Assembly (NCBI RefSeq): GCF_004022425.1
Contig: NZ_RBZY01000035.1
Location: 1 to 38,459 of the forward strand
DNA: 38,459 bases
Direction: 5' to 3'
DNA from: Microbacterium enclense
GTDB taxonomy: Bacteria; Actinomycetota; Actinomycetes; Actinomycetales; Microbacteriaceae
Shown here: positions 33,571-38,459 of the stretch, piece by piece
Layout of the letters: the number at the start of each line of letters is the position of its first letter
Numbering within the stretch: position 1 is the stretch's first letter
Notes under the pieces: generated by a model
Databases searched by the model: none
Seen by the model: the letters and a program-made list of their open reading frames with translations, nothing else
What the model was told of the DNA's origin: nothing
Program-made: the position numbers and the translations under genes

Positions 33571-34272
33571 ATGCCCGTGCGCTCCCCCTGGTCGTGCGTC
33601 CTCTGGGACGTCGACGGAACCCTCGTCGATGCATCCGAGGGCATCCTCCGCCGCCTCACCGCCACCCTCGAGCACTTCGGGCACAGGCCGCCCACCCGCG
33701 GCGAGCTGTCGCACTGGATCGGACCGCCGATGTTCGAGTCCTTCCAGGTCAACGTCGGCATGACGCCCGACCAGGCGACCGAGGCCGTCACCTTCTACCG
33801 CGCGCTCAACAAGAACGAGGGCTACACCGGCAGCGCGCAGCTGTACCCCGGTGTCGCCGACATCGTGCACGACCTGCACGCCGCCGGCGTCCCCCAATCG
33901 ACCGCGAGCTCGAAGCCCGAGGTGCAGGTCGTCGCGCTCATGGATCACTTCGGCCTGGCATCCGACCTCGAGGCGACGGTCGGGGCAAGCCCCGACGAAC
34001 GCACCCTCAGCGCGAAGTCCGACATCGTGCGCGAAGCACTGCGTCGTCTGGAGGTCCGCGGCTACGACACCTCGCGCCCCGTCCTCATCGGTGATCGGCA
34101 CCACGACGTCGAGGGTGGGGCGGATGCCGGTGTGCCGGTGATCTTCGTCCGCTGGGGCTTCAGCTGGCCGCACGAGGCGGACGGCGCCCAGGCCGCCGTC
34201 GACACGGCGGACGAACTCCGCGCGCTCCTGCTCGTGTCGGACGACGACCCCGGTTCCTTCCGCGGTGTCTGA
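33571..34272 (+). CDS. HAD family phosphatase (phosphoglycolate phosphatase-like)
   Basis: The 233-residue product is a HAD-superfamily hydrolase with motif I LWDVDGTLVD (nucleophile Asp13, Asp15), an alpha-helical cap (about 20-95), motif II in STASSKPE, and motif IV IGDRHHDVEGGADAG near residue 172. The layout is that of phosphoglycolate phosphatase/PpaX relatives. The substrate cannot be assigned. ATG 33571 is chosen over an upstream in-frame ATG (33463) because TAGCGT lies seven bases before it and because homology starts there. Its end overlaps the next gene by 8 bases. Confidence 0.9.
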   Translation: MPVRSPWSCVLWDVDGTLVDASEGILRRLTATLEHFGHRPPTRGELSHWIGPPMFESFQVNVGMTPDQATEAVTFYRALNKNEGYTGSAQLYPGVADIVHDLHAAGVPQSTASSKPEVQVVALMDHFGLASDLEATVGASPDERTLSAKSDIVREALRRLEVRGYDTSRPVLIGDRHHDVEGGADAGVPVIFVRWGFSWPHEADGAQAAVDTADELRALLLVSDDDPGSFRGV

Positions 34273-35428
34273 CCTCCCCTGGGCGCTACCGACGTCCATC
34301 GCTCTTCTCGCGGCACTGGTGGTCGCCGCGGTCGTCGTGATCGTTGTGCGGGCGCAACGCCGGTCCCCGCGCGCCGCCGTCGCCGCGGCGAACGCTCGCA
34401 CCGCCGCGGAAGAGGCGCTGCTGCGACTCGACGATGCGGCGACCGCGCTCGACGCGGCGTTCGACGCGGCCGACGCCGACGACGCGCCCACCGACCTCCG
34501 GCGCGGGCGAGCGGCGGCGCTCCGCGGACGCGACCGCGGCTTCGTCGAGGTCGCGGCACTGGCGACCTCGACGAGGCTCCCCGCGCAGCGTCGGTCCGAC
34601 GCCGTCCGGCTCCGGGACGACCTCGAGCGGCGGATCACCGCCGTGAACGCGACGCAGGAGCGCTTCTCCGAGTGGACGCGCACACATGGCACCCCCGCTT
34701 CGCGAACCGCCGCGGCCCGTGCGCGGCGTGAGGAGATCGCCCGCACGTCCGGTGATCCCGCCCGACTCGTGACCGAGGCCCGGCCGCGGTTCGACGACGG
34801 GGAGTGGACGGATGCCGACCGCGCCGACCGTGAAGCCCGTGCGGCGCTCGCGCGCGCAGACGCGGCGCTGGACGGCCAGGACGCGGATGCCAAGGTGCTC
34901 GAGGCATCCATCGCTCTTCGGCGGGCCGAGCGCCTCTTCCGCGCGGTCGAGGACGCGCACCGCTTCGTTCTGCAGGCCTCGGAGAACGCCGCCGCGGAGG
35001 TCGCTGCCGCACAGGCGGAGATCGCGGCGGCTCTCGAGATCGCCGCCGACCGCCCCACCGAGGTCGCGCCCGACGCCGCCGAGCGGCTGCGCGCCGCTGC
35101 CGCCGACCTCCGCTCCACGGCGGAGCGCCGACCGCGCGCGGCGATCGAGGTCGTCGCCCGCGTGCGCGAGACCCGCGACGAGGTGCTCGGCGAGGTGCCG
35201 AGCGCGCGGCGGCGGCTCGAGGCCGCGCGCGCCGCATTGCCCGGAACCCTCGCGTGTGCGCGTGCGGCCGTCGCCGCGGCCGAGGCCTTCGCGGACGCGC
35301 CAACCATCGAGGATCGCTTGCGCCTCGACGCGGCACGCCGCGAACTGGCGGCCGCGCGTTCCGCACAGGACGCGTTCCAGGCGCTCGCCTCGGCGCGTGC
35401 TGCGTGGCACGCGGTCACCAAGGGCTGA
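34265..35428 (+). CDS. Membrane-anchored coiled-coil protein of unknown function
   Basis: The 387-residue product has one N-terminal helix (about 8-30, LPTSIALLAALVVAAVVVIVV) followed by a basic stop-transfer, and then about 350 residues that are almost wholly Ala, Arg, Glu and Asp with heptad-like spacing, so a long coiled coil in the cytoplasm is likely. I recognise no characterised domain. The GTG start overlaps the HAD gene by 8 bases. It looks translationally coupled to it. Confidence 0.75.
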   Translation: MSDLPWALPTSIALLAALVVAAVVVIVVRAQRRSPRAAVAAANARTAAEEALLRLDDAATALDAAFDAADADDAPTDLRRGRAAALRGRDRGFVEVAALATSTRLPAQRRSDAVRLRDDLERRITAVNATQERFSEWTRTHGTPASRTAAARARREEIARTSGDPARLVTEARPRFDDGEWTDADRADREARAALARADAALDGQDADAKVLEASIALRRAERLFRAVEDAHRFVLQASENAAAEVAAAQAEIAAALEIAADRPTEVAPDAAERLRAAAADLRSTAERRPRAAIEVVARVRETRDEVLGEVPSARRRLEAARAALPGTLACARAAVAAAEAFADAPTIEDRLRLDAARRELAAARSAQDAFQALASARAAWHAVTKG

Positions 35429-35448
35429 GGTCCCGAGCCGGCCCCCGA

Positions 35449-35454
35449 TATGGT
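35449..35454 (+). promoter_or_regulatory. -10 box of a leaderless transcript (gene at 35462)
   Basis: TATGGT ends seven bases before ATG 35462. It contains the earlier in-frame ATG at 35450, which is therefore unlikely to be the start. Confidence 0.45.
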
Positions 35455-35461
35455 GAGCGGC

Positions 35462-37525
35462 ATGGGGCAGCCCGTCACCGTCCGTCGCGTCGCCGACATC
35501 GCCCGCCGTCTCCCGGCCACCGCGGCGCTTCTGCTCGTCCTGCTCGCCGTGGGCGTGGCATCCACGGGACTCTGGACACCGTTCGCGACGTCGCCCTTGC
35601 ACGACACCGTGGCCTACGGTCTTCCCGCCCTCGAGGCCGGCCGGTGGTGGACGCCGCTCACCGGAACGTTCTTCGTCTCGACGCCGTGGCTGTACGCCCC
35701 GATCATGGTGGGGCTGAGCGGCATGGGCTACCTCGAGTTCCGCCGCGGATCGCGCGTCGCCCTCTCCTACTTCGCGGGTGGGCAGCTCGGCGCCGTGCTG
35801 ATCTCCTCTGCGCTGCTGTGGCCGGCCGCCCTCCTTCCCTGGCCGTGGGCACAGGAGCAGGCCGGAGCGCTCGACGTCGGCCCGTCGCCCGGGGTGATTG
35901 CGTGCCTGGCGGCGGCCGTGTCGCTGCTCCCGTCGCCCTGGCGTCTGCGGGCGTGGACCGTCCTGATCGCGGTCCTCTCGGTGACGTTCCTCTACTGGGG
36001 CTCGCTGAACGACCTCGAGCACCTCATCGCCGTCGCGATCGTGCTGGTCGTCGATCGGTCGCTTCGGCCGCAGAGGGTGCCGGTGCGGGAACAGCGCCTC
36101 ATCGCCTTCGTCGCCGTCTGCGGTCTGGGCGCCATCGACATCCTGACCTACCTCAGCCCCACCACCGGACCGTTCGGCAGCTCCGACCCGGTCTCCGGTT
36201 CGTGGGTGGACGTGGCCGTCAACACGGTCATCGTGCTGACGGTGGCGAACGGCATCCGGCGGGGACGCCGGTGGGCGTGGGTGCTGCTGGTGCTGTACGG
36301 CATCCTCAACGCCCTCCTGTTGCTCGCGGTCGGGCTGCTGGTGCTGATCGTCGGTCTCGGCGGGGTCGAGGGATCCCTCGATCTGGACCTCACCATCAGC
36401 CTGGCGTCGTCGGCGACCTGGGTCGTCGCCCTCGTGTACCTCGTGCTCGTGCGGGCTGCCTTCCGCGCGCGTCCGAAGGCTGCTCTCGGCGACGCCCCCG
36501 CACCGAGTGTCGACGAGGTCGAGGCGGAGCTGCGCGCGACGGGCGGGGGCACCCTGTCCTGGATGACGACGTGGGAGGGGATGTCGTACGCCCGGTTCGG
36601 GCGCGGGATCGTCGCCTTCCAGCGGCGGTCGGGGGTCGCGCTCGCGCTCGGCGACCCGCTCGGCCCGGACGAGGCACGCGCCGCGACCGTTCGAGCCTTC
36701 ATCGAGCGCGCCGAGAACGCCGGTCTCGCGCCGTGCTTCTTCAGCGCGGGTGAGCAGACACGCGCCGCCGTTCCCGAGGGGTGGCGCAGCATCGTCGTCG
36801 CCGACGACACGATCGTCGACCTTGCGGGGCTGCAGTTCACCGGCAAGGCGTGGGGCGCCGTCCGCACGTCACTGAATCGCGCCGAGCGCGAGGGGATGAC
36901 GTTCCGCCTCTCCCGCCTCGCCGACGAGACGTGGGGCGTTCGTCAGCAGCTCCGGTCCATCTCCGAGAGCTGGGTCGGAGACAAGGGCCTGCCCGAGATG
37001 GGCTTCACCCTCGGAACCCTGCACGAGGCGGCCGACCCCGAAGTGCGCATCGCGCTGGCCGTCTCCCCCGCCGGTGACGTCGACGGTTTCCTGTCGTGGC
37101 TGCCGATCTGCGGCGACGGGCGGGTGCGGGGATGGACGCTCGACCTCATGCGCCGCCGCGACGGCGGGTTCGGCCCGGTGATGGAGTTCCTGATCGGATC
37201 ATCGGCTCAGCACTTCTCGGCGGAGGGCGCGGACGTGCTGTCGCTCTCGGGTGCCCCGCTCGCACACGAATACCCCGTGGATGCCGGTGCGATCGCCGAT
37301 CTGCAACAGCGCATGGCCGCCCTGCTCGAGCCCGTGTACGGGTTCGCGTCGCTGCACCGGTTCAAGCAGAAGTTCCACCCGCGCTACGAGACCATGTACC
37401 TGCTCTACCGGGACGAGGCCGACCTCACCCGCATCGGAGCCGCGCTCACACGCGCATTCCTTCCCCACGCGACGCTGCGGCAGTTCGCGGCCGCGGGTCT
37501 CGACCTGGTGCGGCCCGGGAAGTGA
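35462..37525 (+). CDS. Rhomboid-like membrane domain fused to DUF2156 (MprF-type) domain
   Basis: The 687-residue product has two parts. Residues about 20-200 resemble a rhomboid: GRWWTPLTGTFF, a glycine-rich helix, VGPSPG with Ser142 in the place of the catalytic GxSx, and NDLEHLIAVA with His187. The H/N pair expected around residues 75-85 is not visible (STPWLYAPIM). More helices follow to about 335. Residues about 355-680 match the DUF2156 domain of lysylphosphatidylglycerol synthases (FQRRSGVALALGDPLG, FTGKAWGAVRTSLNRAEREG, LHRFKQKFHPRYETMYL), a GNAT-like aminoacyl transferase. An aminoacyl-lipid synthase is the best guess. Its end is 13 bases from the convergent csp gene. Confidence 0.87.
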   Translation: MGQPVTVRRVADIARRLPATAALLLVLLAVGVASTGLWTPFATSPLHDTVAYGLPALEAGRWWTPLTGTFFVSTPWLYAPIMVGLSGMGYLEFRRGSRVALSYFAGGQLGAVLISSALLWPAALLPWPWAQEQAGALDVGPSPGVIACLAAAVSLLPSPWRLRAWTVLIAVLSVTFLYWGSLNDLEHLIAVAIVLVVDRSLRPQRVPVREQRLIAFVAVCGLGAIDILTYLSPTTGPFGSSDPVSGSWVDVAVNTVIVLTVANGIRRGRRWAWVLLVLYGILNALLLLAVGLLVLIVGLGGVEGSLDLDLTISLASSATWVVALVYLVLVRAAFRARPKAALGDAPAPSVDEVEAELRATGGGTLSWMTTWEGMSYARFGRGIVAFQRRSGVALALGDPLGPDEARAATVRAFIERAENAGLAPCFFSAGEQTRAAVPEGWRSIVVADDTIVDLAGLQFTGKAWGAVRTSLNRAEREGMTFRLSRLADETWGVRQQLRSISESWVGDKGLPEMGFTLGTLHEAADPEVRIALAVSPAGDVDGFLSWLPICGDGRVRGWTLDLMRRRDGGFGPVMEFLIGSSAQHFSAEGADVLSLSGAPLAHEYPVDAGAIADLQQRMAALLEPVYGFASLHRFKQKFHPRYETMYLLYRDEADLTRIGAALTRAFLPHATLRQFAAAGLDLVRPGK

Positions 37526-37538
37526 GCGTCGCGACGGG

Positions 37539-37745
37539 TCAGAGCGGGCGGATGTTCTCCGCCTGCAGGCCCTTGGGCCCCTGGGCGACGTCGAACTCGA
37601 CACGCTGGTTCTCTTCGAGCGAGCGGTAGCCGCCCGCCTGGATCGCGCTGTAGTGGGCGAAGACGTCCTGGCCGCCGTCATCGGGAGCGATGAAGCCGAA
37701 ACCCTTCTCCGAGTTGAACCACTTGACCGTGCCCTGCGTGCTCAT
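37539..37745 (-). CDS. CspA-family cold shock protein
   Basis: The 68-residue single OB-fold protein carries both RNA-binding motifs, KGFGFI (15-19 region) and DVFAHYSAI. It binds single-stranded RNA/DNA as an RNA chaperone in the cytoplasm. ATG 37745 starts the conserved [11 protein letters not shown]; a weak GGGGAA site lies upstream. A TACAGT -10 box on the minus strand at 37943-37948 would give a leader of about 190 bases holding two hairpins, the long leader typical of csp genes. Confidence 0.95.
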   Translation of the reverse strand: MSTQGTVKWFNSEKGFGFIAPDDGGQDVFAHYSAIQAGGYRSLEENQRVEFDVAQGPKGLQAENIRPL

Positions 37746-37860
37746 CGACGTGCCATTCCCCGCTCGCGCCGACGCCGAGCGCGCCGGTCTGTGCCCACGG
37801 TAACGGCAGGGACCCCGGCGGCGCACGGGCTCGTGACACAAACGTTGCCTTAAGCCCATA

Positions 37861-37900
37861 CGACGCCCGGGCTGAGCAGAAGCTCGAAGCCCGGGCGTCG
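37861..37900. promoter_or_regulatory. 13-bp hairpin in the predicted csp leader
   Basis: CGACGCCCGGGCT (37861-37873) pairs perfectly with AGCCCGGGCGTCG (37888-37900) around 14 bases. It lies between the divergent csp and GntR genes. If csp starts near 37936 this hairpin is in its leader; otherwise it is a terminator-like barrier. Confidence 0.5.
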
Positions 37901-37918
37901 ACGGATCCCCCCGGATAT

Positions 37919-37948
37919 GTCACGCGAGGCGTGACGGCGATAACTGTA
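37919..37948 (-). promoter_or_regulatory. Candidate csp promoter and start-site hairpin
   Basis: On the minus strand TACAGT (37943-37948) would start RNA near 37936. GTCACGC-GAG-GCGTGAC (37919-37935) immediately downstream forms a perfect 7-bp hairpin at the very 5' end of the transcript. Confidence 0.35.
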
Positions 37949-37997
37949 CCGCCGCGCACGTCGTTCGCGCGACACGAAAGCTGAGAATTCTTCACAT

Positions 37998-38033
37998 ATG
38001 ACGGTGATCTGTGATAACCGGCCGTCATAGAAT
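37998..38033 (+). promoter_or_regulatory. GntR-gene promoter with flanking dyad
   Basis: TAGAAT (38028-38033) ends six bases before GTG 38040, so the transcript is leaderless. ATGACGG (37998-38004) and CCGTCAT (38022-38028) form a dyad that reaches the -10 box and would cover the -35 region, a plausible autoregulatory site. Confidence 0.45.
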
Positions 38034-38039
38034 CCGCTT

Positions 38040-38459
38040 GTGGACGAGCGGCGTCAGCCTTCTGCCCTCGTCGATGAGGCGTACGCAGCCCTCGGCGAGG
38101 CGATCGTCGACGGCCGCCTCCGGCCCGGTGACCGTCTGCGCGACGTCGAGCTCGCGGCGTACATGGGCATTTCGCGCACCCCCGTGCGCGAGGCGTTGCA
38201 GCGTCTCGCCGCGATCCGCCTGGTGGAGATCGCGCCCCATCGCTTCACCCGCGTGACCACTCCTACCGAGCAGGAGATGGCGGACATGCGCGATTACGCG
38301 GTCCACATGATCGCCATGACGATGCACCTCGCCCTGCCGCGGTGCTCCGACGCCGACATCGCCGAGGGGGCGGAGCGGTTCCGCGCCGTCGCGGACGCCG
38401 CGCGTGCCCACTCATCGCCGGAGTACGTCGACGCCGGCTTCGCCCTTCTCGCTCACTTC
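38040..38459 (+). CDS. GntR family transcriptional regulator (3' end beyond window)
   Basis: 140 codons are present before the right edge. The winged helix-turn-helix is at about 30-77 (LRPGDRLRDVELAAYMGISRTPVREALQRLAAIRLVEIAPHRFTRV), the GntR pattern with the TPVREAL recognition helix. The following helices (EQEMADMRDYAVHMIAMTMHLALP) look like the start of an FCD/FadR-type effector domain. The start is GTG 38040, six bases after TAGAAT. The target genes are not in the window. Confidence 0.88.
   Translation, partial: MDERRQPSALVDEAYAALGEAIVDGRLRPGDRLRDVELAAYMGISRTPVREALQRLAAIRLVEIAPHRFTRVTTPTEQEMADMRDYAVHMIAMTMHLALPRCSDADIAEGAERFRAVADAARAHSSPEYVDAGFALLAHF

Noticed and set aside
30334..35607. 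Very long minus-strand open frame (over 1700 codons) continuing upstream of the LacI gene
   Set aside because: Only the first-listed 350 codons next to 30334 make a protein family (LacI). The rest lies antisense to the MFS, nucS, HAD and coiled-coil genes and has the Ala/Arg/Ser-rich composition of a high-GC shadow frame.
38005..38010. -35 box for the GntR gene
   Set aside because: The hexamer at the right distance (TGATCT) does not resemble TTGACA; only the -10 box is supported.

Overview
The window is very GC-rich, densely packed DNA from an actinobacterium, most likely a Microbacterium or close relative in the Microbacteriaceae. This rests on base composition, GTG starts, a nucS mismatch-repair endonuclease gene, a long-form ArgG, a fused MrpA/MrpB antiporter subunit, and many genes whose start codon lies 6-8 bases after a TANNNT -10 box (leaderless transcription). 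I saw no rRNA, tRNA, CRISPR array, transposase or phage gene. This is chromosomal core and near-core DNA; neither outermost edge holds a complete gene.

Layout. 1-198: a palindrome and a doubtful partial frame, then the purL promoter. 199-2730: purL and a tiny membrane protein. 2810-4868 (minus): KtrA/KtrB-type potassium uptake pair. 4960-6600: two tandem, mutually related membrane-anchored proteins of unknown function. 6610-7649: DUF3253 and DUF2071 genes. 7692-11019 (minus): glycine betaine/proline-type ABC importer (ATPase with CBS domains, permease, lipoprotein). 11346-12841: chorismate mutase-like protein and an AI-2E family membrane protein. 12845-15332 (minus): purA and a lactonase-fold gene, translationally coupled. 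15452-17630: Pr6Pr-like membrane protein and argG. 17874-20991: an operon of a TetR regulator, a degenerate ABC ATPase-like protein with no Walker A, and a YhgE/Pip-type membrane protein. 21069-23764: SRPBCC protein and a 14-TM drug-type MFS exporter with its own operator and leader. 23896-30238 (minus): complete Mrp Na+/H+ antiporter operon, mrpAB-C-D-E-F-G, every junction a 4-base stop/start overlap. 30334-32703: LacI regulator divergent from an MFS transporter, with a perfect palindromic operator between them. 32713-37525: nucS, a HAD phosphatase, a coiled-coil membrane protein, and a rhomboid-like/DUF2156 fusion. 37539-38459: cold shock protein and a truncated GntR regulator, divergent.

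How the genes work together. Much of the window concerns ion and osmotic balance: K+ uptake, compatible-solute import and Na+/H+ antiport. Single anabolic genes (purL, purA, argG) are set among them. Regulation appears largely local, through TetR, LacI and GntR dyads sitting on -10 or -35 boxes.

Most unusual signals: (1) a recurrent leaderless promoter architecture, in which the TAG stop codon of an upstream gene three times forms the first three bases of the next gene's -10 box; (2) a heavily over-used heptamer GGATGCC/GGCATCC that appears to override codon preference; (3) the TetR/pseudo-ABC/YhgE operon; (4) the tandem PAMSD-motif paralogues; (5) the rhomboid-like domain fused to an MprF-type domain; (6) several families of long intergenic palindromes.
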